Assembly (NCBI GenBank): GCA_902780305.1
Contig: CACZFB010000001.1
Coordinates: 39,281-103,280, forward strand
Direction: 5' to 3'
Length of the DNA stretch: 64,000 nt
Source of the DNA: an uncultured Coriobacteriaceae bacterium
GTDB taxonomy: Bacteria; Actinomycetota; Coriobacteriia; Coriobacteriales; Atopobiaceae
In this document: positions 39,212-47,981 of the stretch, piece after piece
Numbering within the stretch: the first letter of the stretch is position 1
How the letters are laid out: each line of letters starts with the position of its first letter
The notes under the pieces: generated by a model
What the model saw: the letters and a program-made list of their open reading frames with translations, nothing else
Told to the model about the DNA's origin: nothing
Database searches by the model: none
Position numbers and translations under genes: made by a program

Positions 39212-40810
39212 CTACTTCTTTATGAAGGCCTTGCCGTTGTCCTGCGTGACGCCCTTGTAGGTGGCGAGGGGAGCGGGTGCGCCCTTCGGCACGAGCGCGA
39301 CCTGCACGGCCTCCGCGCGGCGGCTCATGCCCTGAGTGCCGGCCGGCTCGTCGTTCTTGGCCCAGCCCATCCAGCCGACGCGCTGTACGTGGACGCGGTA
39401 GTACACGTCGTAGTTGTCCTTGGCGGCCCCGCTCAGCCTGATCTGCACGGCCTCGAGGCGGTGGGACTTGCCCTCGGTGCCGGCGACCTTGCCGTCGGCC
39501 GCGTAGGACTTCTCCCAGCCGGAGCGCTGCACGTGGCCGCAGTACTCGATGCCGCCGGAGACGCCGTCGGGGAGCGTGAGCGTGAGGGCCTCGAGGCGGC
39601 GGGACTTGCCCGTGGTGCCGGCGAACCCGCCGTCGGAAACGGCGGACATCCAGCCGATGCGCTGCACGTGCGCGGTGACGATGGGATCAATCTTCCGGAA
39701 GGTGGCGGTGGCGGTCACGTCGGCGGCGCCCATGGTCAGCTTGGCCTCGGGCTTGCTCGCGTCGTCAATCCTCGCGCCCTCGCTCTTGATCGTCCAGCCC
39801 GCGAACTCGTAGCCGTCGTTCGACTTAGCGGTGAGAGTGACGGTCTCCTCCTCGGCGGCCTTCTCCGCGCTCGCCGTCGCGGTGCCACCCTCGGCGGGGT
39901 CAGCCTTTACGGAGACGGCATACGTGGGCACCGGGAACTGGACCCTCTTGTAGTCGGGCAGCGTCTGGCCTTTTTCGCTAACGGGGATGACCGTCTTGCC
40001 CTGGGTGCCCGCCGCGTCCGTCCAGCCCAGGCCGGCGATGGCGTTCTTGACCGTGTTATCGTCTTGAATGGCTCCCAGTTTGCCCGATGCGATGAGGGAG
40101 GTGACGTCCTTCCCCACCTCGACGCCATCCCCGGCGTAGATGCCATAGTTGGCCACGGACTCGACAGTGACGTCGCCGCTGTTGATGACGAGACTGCCAT
40201 TGGCAAATATGCCGTTATCCGCTTTGGACTCATTCGTGGATTTGGCAGTAACCGTGGAGTCGGTGATGGTCAGCGAGCCCCCCGAGTAGATGCCGTACGC
40301 GCCACCCTCGGCGGTGAGGGTGCCGTTGCCTCTGATGGTGATGCCTGCGTTCAACAACGAAGTAATACCTCTGTCTACAGCCTTGACAGTGTTAGTGCCT
40401 TCAAGCACGATGATCAGGTTACCCTGGCCCTCATAACTGATGCCATAAGGCTTGACTGGCTCCAGCGTACCGTCGAAACTATAGCCATCAAGCGTTAGGG
40501 TGCCGCCACCCCCAGACTCAGCGGGTTCGAATTTCCAAGTGGGGTGATTGGCACTTATCGCATTTTCGCTGTTCACCTCCACGTCGCCAACCGTAAGAAA
40601 ATATCTAGTATCATCCTGCGGCGTCAGCACGGGATCGCCCTGCGTCGTGAGCGTGGGTTCCTCTCCGCCGGTCGGTTCCACCTCCACCTCGACATCGTCG
40701 GCCAGGGCGATTGCCGGGCACAGTCCCAACACCATAACGAGGGCGGCGACCAGGCCCAGCGCCAGCCCACGGAGCGACCCCCTCCCAAGCGTCCATTGCC
40801 TTCCCGCCAT
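39212..40810 (-). CDS. Secreted ChW-repeat surface protein with carbohydrate-binding-like repeats
   Basis: A 532-residue secreted protein with a signal peptide (residues 1-33, ending AIALA). The middle (about 90-300) is rich in Gly/Asn/Thr turns (GNGTLTAEGGAYGIYSGGSL), resembling Cthe_2159-type beta-helix carbohydrate-binding domains. An InlB B-repeat-like unit follows (GGTATASAEKAAEEETVTLTAKSNDGYEFAGW). Three ChW-type repeats then end the protein, and the tail ends KAFIKK. The tail is closely similar to that of the GH3 enzyme at 34175-37231. It is probably exported and held in the wall by the ChW repeats. ATG 40810 follows AGGAGAAG. Confidence 0.82.
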   Translation of the reverse strand: MAGRQWTLGRGSLRGLALGLVAALVMVLGLCPAIALADDVEVEVEPTGGEEPTLTTQGDPVLTPQDDTRYFLTVGDVEVNSENAISANHPTWKFEPAESGGGGTLTLDGYSFDGTLEPVKPYGISYEGQGNLIIVLEGTNTVKAVDRGITSLLNAGITIRGNGTLTAEGGAYGIYSGGSLTITDSTVTAKSTNESKADNGIFANGSLVINSGDVTVESVANYGIYAGDGVEVGKDVTSLIASGKLGAIQDDNTVKNAIAGLGWTDAAGTQGKTVIPVSEKGQTLPDYKRVQFPVPTYAVSVKADPAEGGTATASAEKAAEEETVTLTAKSNDGYEFAGWTIKSEGARIDDASKPEAKLTMGAADVTATATFRKIDPIVTAHVQRIGWMSAVSDGGFAGTTGKSRRLEALTLTLPDGVSGGIEYCGHVQRSGWEKSYAADGKVAGTEGKSHRLEAVQIRLSGAAKDNYDVYYRVHVQRVGWMGWAKNDEPAGTQGMSRRAEAVQVALVPKGAPAPLATYKGVTQDNGKAFIKK

Positions 40811-41000
40811 GAGCTTCTCCTTCCTGCGGAATCCAACCCGCGTAGGTGATATATACAAATGAGATTACGCCACCCCGCGTCATCGCGCCACTATGGAACG
40901 GGGGACAGATTGGAACAGGGGACGGGTTTTTCGTTCCACGGGCGGGGATGGGTGCCGAGGGGGCCGCGCGCCGTCCCCCGCGCAGCACGCTTTCGCTGAA

Positions 41001-41031
41001 CTGAGAAAAGGGGCCAAACCCCTTTTCTCGG
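41001..41031. terminator. Family-A hairpin adjoining a stop codon
   Basis: A GAGAAAAGGGG/CCCCTTTTCTC stem with loop CCAAA directly abuts the stop codon (41032-41034) of the DUF262 gene on the minus strand. Confidence 0.8.
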
Positions 41032-43068
41032 TTACAGCTCCGCGCGGAGGTCGTCGAGCAGCGGGCCACCCTCGCCACGGCGCCAGTACATCCAGCCGCT
41101 CTGCCCGGCGGGCGTCGCACCCTGCGCGGTGAGGAAGCGCTCGTATGCGGCTGTGGGATCCTCGAACATCTCACCATTGGCAAGCATAATCTTGCCCGTG
41201 GAGGTAACGGTCGCCTTGCCCGGGTGCATGGGGCTCACGCTTACCAGCGCGTCGTCCATCTGGACGAGGCCCGCCTCAAACAGGTCGGCGAAGCTCACGT
41301 CCTTGGTGGCGGCGGCCCGCTTGGACAGGCGGTAGGCCTTGCCCACACCCTCGGCAAGCTGCGGGATGGCCCAGATTGTGGTGGCAAGCGTCGCCAGGCG
41401 ATCGGTGCGTTCCCGAATGAGTTCGGGCGTCCAGGCGTTCTGCTGCAGCACGTCGGCACTGAGGGCCAGACCGTCTGCGGCCAGACGGTCGCGCTTCTGG
41501 CCAAAGTCGCCCTCCTGCAGGTCGAACCCCGCGGAGGTGAGCGAGAGGTTGCCCAAGGAGTTGATGCCATCCTCGAATGCGCGCTCGTAAGCGTCGCCCA
41601 GCATCGCGACCCACGAGGCATCGTCGAGCGCACCCATGGGCATAACGTGCTCGATCGTCCACTCGCGCGGCTCCATGTGCGCCCCGTCGCGCAGGTGCTC
41701 CTCGATGCGTGCCAACAGGAACCGCCCGCCGGCGAAGTTCGCCATGTCTCGCCTGGTGAGGGCGTGTACGAACTCCGCGTCGTTGGGGAACCGCCGCGCC
41801 GAGCCCGCTTCGTTGAGCAGCATGGCGTTAAGCGCCTCCGCCACGTTGCCCTCCTCGGCGCGCACGGCGTCGATGCGCGCGATGAGCGACGAGAAGAACG
41901 GCGCAAGCGTGCTACCCGCGCAGTCGCACACGGCCCGTCGCAGCAGGTAGCTCTCCAGCGTCGCCACCAGCTCCAGGAACTGGGCCCGCGAGAACTCCTT
42001 GTGCTCGTATCCGTCGTAGAGCGCCACCAGGAGCGGCCGCACCGAGGGCTCGTGCAGCTGGTCGATACGCACGAACGCACGCGCCAGCTCCTCGTCGTCC
42101 ACCTCGCCGTTTACCACCGCCGCATAGTAGCGCGCAAAGCGCTTTATCTTGAGGCTTAGGTTCTTCATGCGGTCGTTCTTGTGATAGCTGTTAAACAGCA
42201 CGTAGCGCTTGAACGCCTGGTACACGTCCACCTTCGCCATGGACGTGGGGGCGTGCATGATGGTGAGGTAGCTGCGCAGGAAGTCGTCAAAGGCCTCGTC
42301 GAAGCGCTGCGTGCCCAGAATCTGCTCGATGGGCTGCCAGTAGGTGTGGTACAGGGCCGGCTGCTCCTCCAAGGAGTAGCTCATCAGCACGAAGTTGCGC
42401 ACCAGGTCCGCGTTGGAGAGGTCCTTGCCCGTGGCGTTCATGGACTCGAAGATGAGCTGCGGATCGTCCTTGCCCTGTGAGAGCGCGATGGCCACCACCT
42501 CCAGCTGATGCAAGCCCGCCCACACGGCCGCCACGTCGTCGAGCGCCTCCACACGTCGGTCGAAGTACGCGAGGTTGCTCGCCAGGCGCGTGTTGGGGTC
42601 GAGCTCGGGCCGCGCGCCATCTTCCAGGGCGTCGATCACCCTGCGATAGGCCTCGCGATCGGTCTTGGACAGGGTGAGCTTGTAGTAGTCGTCGCCCGTG
42701 CGAAAGCGGTTGGTGAGGTAGCCGCTCACCAGGATCTCCTTTGCCGAGAAGGGCAGCTCGCGGTCGGGATGTCGCTGCGCGAAGCGTGCGAGCGCCACCA
42801 GCAGCAGCGAGATGGTGGTAATGCGCTGCTGGCCGTCGATGAGCAACAGCGGCGCCACGCCCTGGCCCGACACCGAACCGTCCTGGATGGTGACGATCGA
42901 GCCGGTAAAGTGCACCGTGGACCTGCCGCGGCCCGTCGCCAGGATGTCATCCCACAGCTGCGCGCACTGGGCCTCGCCCCACGAGTAGGGCCGCTGGTAC
43001 ACCGGCACCACAAAGCGCGTGTTCATCTCGCTGATAAGACCGCATATCTTGCGGGAATTGGCATCCAT
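41032..43068 (-). CDS. DUF262-DUF1524 (GmrSD-like) protein with C-terminal RAMA domain
   Basis: A 678-residue protein. The N-terminal DUF262 ParB-like domain has QRPYSW (residues 25-30) and DGQQR (78-82), the nucleotide-binding motif of GmrS. DUF1524, an HNH-type nuclease, follows with TIEHVMPMG near residue 470 and LGNLSL. From about residue 590 a third domain reads FADLFEAGLVQMDD...GKIMLANGEMFEDPTAAYERF...GWMYW, which matches the RAMA fold thought to bind modified DNA. The set suggests a single-chain type IV restriction enzyme that cuts modified phage DNA. The ATG at 43068 has GGAG six bases before it. No partner gene is adjacent. Confidence 0.8.
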   Translation of the reverse strand: MDANSRKICGLISEMNTRFVVPVYQRPYSWGEAQCAQLWDDILATGRGRSTVHFTGSIVTIQDGSVSGQGVAPLLLIDGQQRITTISLLLVALARFAQRHPDRELPFSAKEILVSGYLTNRFRTGDDYYKLTLSKTDREAYRRVIDALEDGARPELDPNTRLASNLAYFDRRVEALDDVAAVWAGLHQLEVVAIALSQGKDDPQLIFESMNATGKDLSNADLVRNFVLMSYSLEEQPALYHTYWQPIEQILGTQRFDEAFDDFLRSYLTIMHAPTSMAKVDVYQAFKRYVLFNSYHKNDRMKNLSLKIKRFARYYAAVVNGEVDDEELARAFVRIDQLHEPSVRPLLVALYDGYEHKEFSRAQFLELVATLESYLLRRAVCDCAGSTLAPFFSSLIARIDAVRAEEGNVAEALNAMLLNEAGSARRFPNDAEFVHALTRRDMANFAGGRFLLARIEEHLRDGAHMEPREWTIEHVMPMGALDDASWVAMLGDAYERAFEDGINSLGNLSLTSAGFDLQEGDFGQKRDRLAADGLALSADVLQQNAWTPELIRERTDRLATLATTIWAIPQLAEGVGKAYRLSKRAAATKDVSFADLFEAGLVQMDDALVSVSPMHPGKATVTSTGKIMLANGEMFEDPTAAYERFLTAQGATPAGQSGWMYWRRGEGGPLLDDLRAEL

Positions 43069-43158
43069 ACCGTCTCCGATCCTCGAGGGCCACACCAAGA
43101 GCATACCGCACTCGCCCGGCTGCTCCGCCGGCGAGTCACCCAGCGCCGCTCACCGTAC

Positions 43159-43225
43159 GCGGGGGACTGTCTCCTGTACACAGGGGACTGTCCCCTGGAC
43201 ACAGGGGACAGTCCCTTTTGTCCAG
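43159..43225. repeat. Cluster of overlapping family-C repeats
   Basis: Copies of GGGGACTGTCCCC / GGGGACAGTCCCTTTTGTCC overlap so that several alternative hairpins are possible. One is the 17-bp palindrome CAGGGGACTGTCCCCTG at 43181-43197. It fills the gap between the divergent DUF262 gene and the ABC transporter. Confidence 0.8.
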
Positions 43226-43350
43226 CACCGCGACGGAAGGGCGGCCAACGTAAACCATCGGTTAAGGCTTGGGCCGCGAGCAGCACTCGGGCGGAGGGCA
43301 TCGGTAGGATGGTGTATCGCTATGGTTACCCGCAAACAAGGGAGAACAAC

Positions 43351-44184
43351 ATGAAGCTTCGTCAGATTGGCGCCGCACTTGGCGGAATGCTGCTCGCGGC
43401 ATCGCTCGTAGCCTGCGGTGGGTCGCAGGGTGGCAACGCAACCGCCTCCTCGGGCTCGAACGGCACCGACAGCGCCGCGCCCGCAAAGTACAAGATCGAG
43501 ACCGACGTGGCCTTTGCCCCGTTTGAGTTCCTGGGCACGAGCAACCAGTACGAGGGCATCGACATCGAGCTGCTCTCCGCCATCGCCAAGGACCAGGGCT
43601 TCGAGTACGACCTCGACGCCGTCGGTTTCGACGCGGCACTCCAAAACGTGCAGTCCGGCCAGGCCGACGCCGTTATTGCCGGCATGAGCATTACCAACGA
43701 GCGCAAGGAGGTCTTCGACTTCTCCGAGCCCTACTTCGACTCCACCGTGTGCGCGGCCGTCAAGTCCGACAGCGGCATCAAGTCGCTCGACGACCTCAAG
43801 GGCAAGAACGTGGCGACCAAGACCGGCACCATGAGCGCCAAGTGGGCCGAGAGCCTCAAGGACAAGTACGGCTTCACGACCACCGAGTTCAAGGACTCCG
43901 ACATCATGTACCAGGACGTGACCTCCGGCAACTCCGCCGCCTGCTTCGAGGACACGCCCGTTATGAAGTACGCCATCAGCACCGGCAGCGTTGACCTCGC
44001 CGTAATCGAGGAGGCCGACGCACAGAGCGAGTGGGCAACCCCGTACGGCTTCGCCGTAAAGAAGGGCCAGAACGCCGAGCTTCTCAAGAAGTTCAACGAC
44101 GGCCTCGCCAACATCAAGAAGAACGGCACGTTCGACGAGATCGTGAACAAGTACACCAAGGCCGACGCCAGCACCAGCAAGTAG
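43351..44184 (+). CDS. Polar amino acid ABC transporter substrate-binding lipoprotein
   Basis: A 277-residue family-3 solute-binding protein with lipobox Cys22 (LVAC). Ligand-site features are VAFAPFEFLG, the DIELLSAIA segment, ITNERKEVFDFSEPYF and KTGTMSAKW. Together with the next two genes it forms a glutamine/polar amino acid importer. ATG 43351 follows AAGGGAG. It is separated from the permease gene by 130 bp of strongly structured sequence, which may set its higher expression. Confidence 0.92.
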   Translation: MKLRQIGAALGGMLLAASLVACGGSQGGNATASSGSNGTDSAAPAKYKIETDVAFAPFEFLGTSNQYEGIDIELLSAIAKDQGFEYDLDAVGFDAALQNVQSGQADAVIAGMSITNERKEVFDFSEPYFDSTVCAAVKSDSGIKSLDDLKGKNVATKTGTMSAKWAESLKDKYGFTTTEFKDSDIMYQDVTSGNSAACFEDTPVMKYAISTGSVDLAVIEEADAQSEWATPYGFAVKKGQNAELLKKFNDGLANIKKNGTFDEIVNKYTKADASTSK

Positions 44185-44200
44185 GCTGAACCCCCCCCCA

Positions 44201-44289
44201 CGTCTCCGAGCGCGTCGCGCACGCGCTCGGAGACGATGCGAAGGCGCTTTTGCGCCTGGCGTGTAAAGCCCCTTCGCATCGTCTCCGAG
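44201..44289 (+). promoter_or_regulatory. Mutually exclusive hairpins between binding-protein and permease genes
   Basis: Three segments compete. A (CGTCTCCGAGCGCGT, 44201-44215) pairs perfectly with the first 15 bases of B (44221-44244). The last 19 bases of B (44226-44244, CTCGGAGACGATGCGAAGG) pair perfectly with C (44271-44289). A-B and B-C cannot form together. A run of nine C (44191-44199) precedes A. This layout fits an attenuator or an mRNA-stabilising 3' end for the binding-protein message. No ligand is implied. Confidence 0.7.
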
Positions 44290-44314
44290 AAGACCGAAGA
44301 AGGAAGGAACCCCT

Positions 44315-44971
44315 ATGAGTTTTGTCGATCTACTCAGTGAGTCGATGCCGCTGCTCCTCGATGGCTTGGCGCTCACGCTTCAGCTGTCCGCCGTCTCGCT
44401 GATTATCGCCATGGTGCTGGGCATTCTTGCGTCGCTTATGGGCATGTCGAAGAATCCCGTGCTGCGCGCCATAAACCGCGCGTATGTGGCCATCATTCGC
44501 GGCACGCCGCTGCTCGTGCAGGGCTTCTTCATCTACTTCGGCATTACCGGCATGCTCAACATCCGCATCTCGGCGTTTATGGCCGGCGTCATCGCCCTCT
44601 CGCTCAATGCGGGCGGCTACCTGTCCGAGATCTTCCGCGGCGGCATCCAGGCCGTAGACCCAGGGCAACGTGAGGCCGCAAGGAGCCTGGGCCTCTCTGC
44701 TCACCAGACCACGTGGCGCATCATCATTCCACAGGCCATCCGCATCTGCATCCCTTCGGTGGTCAACCAGTGGTGCATCACCATTAAGGACACCTCCATC
44801 ATCAGCGTCATTGGCCTGGCCGAGCTCACCAAGGTGGGCCAGCAGATCATCGCACGCACGTATCGGTCATTCGAGGTGTGGATCATCGTGGGCATCATGT
44901 ACTTCGTTATCATCTACTTGCTCACCATACTCGCCCGCGTCGTAGAGAGGAAGGTGTCGCTCGATGCCTAA
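44315..44971 (+). CDS. Polar amino acid ABC transporter permease
   Basis: A 218-residue HisM/GlnP-type permease with five predicted helices. The EAA coupling loop is in [25 protein letters not shown], and the family start motif RGTPLLVQ is present at residue 64. It overlaps the ATPase gene by eight bases. AAGGAAGGA precedes ATG 44315. Confidence 0.95.
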   Translation: MSFVDLLSESMPLLLDGLALTLQLSAVSLIIAMVLGILASLMGMSKNPVLRAINRAYVAIIRGTPLLVQGFFIYFGITGMLNIRISAFMAGVIALSLNAGGYLSEIFRGGIQAVDPGQREAARSLGLSAHQTTWRIIIPQAIRICIPSVVNQWCITIKDTSIISVIGLAELTKVGQQIIARTYRSFEVWIIVGIMYFVIIYLLTILARVVERKVSLDA

Positions 44972-45698
44972 GGTAGAGATTCGCGGCCTCCACAAGTACT
45001 TTGGCGAGAACGAGGTCCTCAAGGGCATCGACTGCGACATCGAGACGGGCGAGGTCGTGTGCGTAATCGGTCCGTCCGGCTCGGGAAAGTCCACGTTCCT
45101 GCGCTGCATCAACTGTCTGGAAGAGCCCACGAGCGGCACCATTATGGTGGACGGCAACATTATGGATGCCGAGGCAAAGAACATCGACACCCTGCGCGAG
45201 GACGTGGGCATGGTGTTCCAGCAGTTCAACCTCTTCCCGCACCTCTCGGTAATCAAGAACATTACCATCGCACCAGTGCTGCGCAAGAAGATGGACAAGG
45301 CGGAGGCCGAGCGCGTGGGGCTGGAGCTGCTTGCTCGCGTTGGGTTGGCCGACAAGGCCAACGCTATGCCCAACAGCCTCTCGGGCGGACAGAAGCAACG
45401 CGTGGCCATTGCCCGAGCGCTTGCCATGCGTCCCGGCCTGATGCTCTTTGACGAGCCCACCAGCGCACTTGATCCCGAGATGGTGGGCGAGGTTCTCGAC
45501 GTTATGCGCCAGCTCGCCGAGGAGGGCATGACCATGGTGGTGGTCACCCACGAGATGGGCTTTGCGCGTCAGGTCGCCAGCCGCGTGCTGTTTATAGACG
45601 GGGGCTTGATCGCCGAGGAGGGTACGCCCGAGCAAGTGTTTGGCAACCCGCAGAACCCCCGCACCCAGACCTTCCTCAACCAGGTCCTCGAGGCGTAG
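44964..45698 (+). CDS. Polar amino acid ABC transporter ATPase
   Basis: A 244-residue GlnQ-type ABC ATPase. It has Walker [11 protein letters not shown]-loop FQQFNLFPH, signature LSGGQKQR, Walker B LMLFDEPT and H-loop VVTHEMG. Its start overlaps the permease gene, indicating coupled translation. Confidence 0.95.
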   Translation: MPKVEIRGLHKYFGENEVLKGIDCDIETGEVVCVIGPSGSGKSTFLRCINCLEEPTSGTIMVDGNIMDAEAKNIDTLREDVGMVFQQFNLFPHLSVIKNITIAPVLRKKMDKAEAERVGLELLARVGLADKANAMPNSLSGGQKQRVAIARALAMRPGLMLFDEPTSALDPEMVGEVLDVMRQLAEEGMTMVVVTHEMGFARQVASRVLFIDGGLIAEEGTPEQVFGNPQNPRTQTFLNQVLEA

Positions 45699-45704
45699 AG
45701 ACCC

Positions 45705-45741
45705 TAGCCAATCAATGGGGGTAACCCCCTTTGATTGGCTA
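45705..45741. terminator. Family-B hairpin between convergent genes
   Basis: TAGCCAATCAATGGGGGTAACCCCCTTTGATTGGCTA, a near-perfect stem 6 bp after the ATPase stop and 15 bp from the opposing acyltransferase stop. Confidence 0.8.
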
Positions 45742-45756
45742 CCGACGAACATCAAC

Positions 45757-46818
45757 CTACAACAGCGGCCCCACAACGGGCACATGACGCAGCAGGCGCG
45801 TGGCCAGCACGGAGGCGGCGAGCACCGCAACGAAGAACGTCGCCTCAAACAGGACCGGTGGCCAGAGCAGGGCATCCACGTAGCGCAGCACCATATGGAT
45901 GAAGGCTGGGTGTAGCAGATAGATGCCAAAGCTGTCCTGGGCAAGCGCGTTTGCGAGCGAGCCCGCGGCAAGTGGCTCGTCACCCCTGACCCGCCGAATC
46001 ACGAGCAAGACGCTTGCCCCATAGACGCTGGCAAAGCAGCTCTCGTGCATGTACACGAAGCTCTGGCTGCCCCATCCCTCCGCCAGGCCCCACGCGCTCA
46101 CCGCAAGCATCGTTGCCAGGGCTGCAGCTCCCAGCACGAGGCTGAGCGCCGACATGCGCTTGTCACGCAGCCAGTCGCCGATGAGGACGTTGGTAAGGCC
46201 CACGACCACGCCCCACGGCACATCGCTTCGCCAGCCGCCATACTGACCCGGCCAGCTGAGCAGGCCCGCTATGGCACCAAGGTCCAAGACCGTGGGCACC
46301 ACCATGGTGCCCACGAACAGAGCGAGCGCAAGCGCATGCACGGCGCGGGCACCAAACCTGCTGCGCAGTAACTCCACGAGCGGGACGAGCAGATACACGA
46401 ACATGAGCGCGTACACATACCACAGATGATCCCAGCTTCGCGCCGTGAGCACGTCGATCGCGGCGTCTGCCACCACACCCAAACCCAATGGCATGCCCTC
46501 GTCCACATAGTACAGCGTCTCCTCGACCAGCGAGAAGGCCATGCCCAGCGTGAGCAGGACCAAGGCCATGCGCCACGCATGAGACCGGGCCCGGCGCCAC
46601 CCAAACGCTCGGGAGGGATCGAGCACCAGGTACCCCGTAACCATAAAGAAGGCAGGCACCGCCCATCTGCCAAAGACGATGCCGCTCAGAATGTAGACAC
46701 CTTTGCGCATGGCGTCTATGTCGGTCGTCTGATACGTGCTCACCGTAACGTGCAGCAGCACGATGGCGCACGCCCCAAGCGCACGTACCAGATCGATCCA
46801 ACCGATGCGTTTGGACAC
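45757..46818 (-). CDS. Acyltransferase family 3 membrane protein
   Basis: A 353-residue protein with about ten transmembrane helices. It begins RIGWIDLVRALGACAIVLLHVTVS, where the Arg and His are the conserved catalytic-side residues of the family. It would transfer an acyl group, often acetyl, to surface polysaccharide, teichoic acid or peptidoglycan. The GTG start lies 5 bp after the Asp23 gene stop and has no good ribosome site of its own, so translation may be coupled to that operon. Confidence 0.85.
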   Translation of the reverse strand: MSKRIGWIDLVRALGACAIVLLHVTVSTYQTTDIDAMRKGVYILSGIVFGRWAVPAFFMVTGYLVLDPSRAFGWRRARSHAWRMALVLLTLGMAFSLVEETLYYVDEGMPLGLGVVADAAIDVLTARSWDHLWYVYALMFVYLLVPLVELLRSRFGARAVHALALALFVGTMVVPTVLDLGAIAGLLSWPGQYGGWRSDVPWGVVVGLTNVLIGDWLRDKRMSALSLVLGAAALATMLAVSAWGLAEGWGSQSFVYMHESCFASVYGASVLLVIRRVRGDEPLAAGSLANALAQDSFGIYLLHPAFIHMVLRYVDALLWPPVLFEATFFVAVLAASVLATRLLRHVPVVGPLL

Positions 46819-46823
46819 AGAGG

Positions 46824-47363
46824 CTATTCCGCCGCCTCCTCCTTGTTCGACTCCTCAGCCGCCTGTTCTTGGTCCTCGGTCAGCTCACCGCGACGGCGGT
46901 TGCGCTCTCGAATCTCCTCGGGCGTGAGCACGTCCTCAATGCGCAGGTTGACGCCAGCAATCTCGAGACCCGTCATACCCGTAATCTGGTCTACCACGGC
47001 CTTCTTAACGTCGTCGAACACCTGGGGCGCATAGGCGCCGTACTCCATAAAGATGGCGATGTTCACGCGCACCGAGCTCTCGGGGGTAACCTCAACCGTA
47101 ACGCCCTTGCGAATGTCGCGGGCACCAAAGGCATCCTGCACGCGGTTGACGAAACCGCCCTTCATGCCCACGACGCCAGGCACCTCGCGCACGGCGATGG
47201 CCACGATCTTCTCGATGACCCCGTTGGAGAAGGTGAGCGAGTCCTCGCTGGCGAGGTCCTCCTCCGACTCGGCGGTCGCGACGATGTCCTGCGTCTCCTC
47301 GTCGGTGGCGAGCGTCGTGGTGACCTCGACCTTCTTCACCTGATCGTTGGCGTTGTTGCTCAT
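46824..47363 (-). CDS. Asp23/Gls24 family envelope-stress protein
   Basis: A 179-residue protein. The Asp23 domain (about 40-145) contains FSNGVIEKIVAIAVREVPGVVGM, GVTVEV and VNIAIFMEYGAYAPQVFDDVKKAV. Acidic, Glu-rich tails lie at both ends. In Staphylococcus Asp23 is tethered to the membrane by AmaP, and both are encoded here. AAAGGAG lies before ATG 47363. Confidence 0.92.
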   Translation of the reverse strand: MSNNANDQVKKVEVTTTLATDEETQDIVATAESEEDLASEDSLTFSNGVIEKIVAIAVREVPGVVGMKGGFVNRVQDAFGARDIRKGVTVEVTPESSVRVNIAIFMEYGAYAPQVFDDVKKAVVDQITGMTGLEIAGVNLRIEDVLTPEEIRERNRRRGELTEDQEQAAEESNKEEAAE

Positions 47364-47420
47364 AACCGCTCCTTTCTTAGCTGCTTGCCCCACCACCGCA
47401 GGGCAATGCCGAATTACCTG

Positions 47421-47978
47421 CTAGCGCTGTCCGCCCTCGTTGGAGAACAGCTCCCGTATGGTTCGAATGATCTTGGGGTCTCCGTCGAAGATCTGTCCCA
47501 CGGCAACCCCCACCACCACGAGCACGCACACAAAGAGCATGCGCGCAAACCCGATGGCAAACACTAGCAACGCCACGATGATCGCCACGACCGCCCCATA
47601 GAAGGCGTGCTCGTGACCCGGGAACGTGCGATGCACCCATCCGGCTGCGGCACGCTGCGCATCCCGCAGCGTGGGACCCTGCGACGTACCCTTGGTGTCC
47701 TGCTGTGCCTGCTGTTCCCCTTGCGACTGCTGTGCCTGCGTCGCAGACGCCTGTCCGTTTGCCTGCTGCTCACGCTGTGCCGCGGACTCGTCCCACTCGG
47801 ATTCCGCTCCCTGTGTCTCCTGCACGCGCACCTGCGGCGCGGACCCGCGCGGGATGGGGTTCGCCTGTGGTGTTGGCGCCGACTCGCTGACCTGCGCCGG
47901 TGCTCCCTGGTCGGTCGTGCTGGACACCTCAATCTGCATGCGCAGACCCTTGCTCTTTCCCGCATTGCTGTCTGCCAT
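47421..47978 (-). CDS. DUF2273-like small membrane protein with disordered N-terminus
   Basis: A 185-residue protein. Residues 1-110 are low complexity (Gln/Ala/Ser-rich). Two hydrophobic helices follow (about 128-165), then GQIFDGDPKIIRTIRELF. That end matches DUF2273, a small membrane protein encoded beside Asp23 genes. The start lies 3 bp from the AmaP stop. The long N-terminal extension is unusual for DUF2273. Confidence 0.75.
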   Translation of the reverse strand: MADSNAGKSKGLRMQIEVSSTTDQGAPAQVSESAPTPQANPIPRGSAPQVRVQETQGAESEWDESAAQREQQANGQASATQAQQSQGEQQAQQDTKGTSQGPTLRDAQRAAAGWVHRTFPGHEHAFYGAVVAIIVALLVFAIGFARMLFVCVLVVVGVAVGQIFDGDPKIIRTIRELFSNEGGQR

Positions 47979-47981
47979 GCG

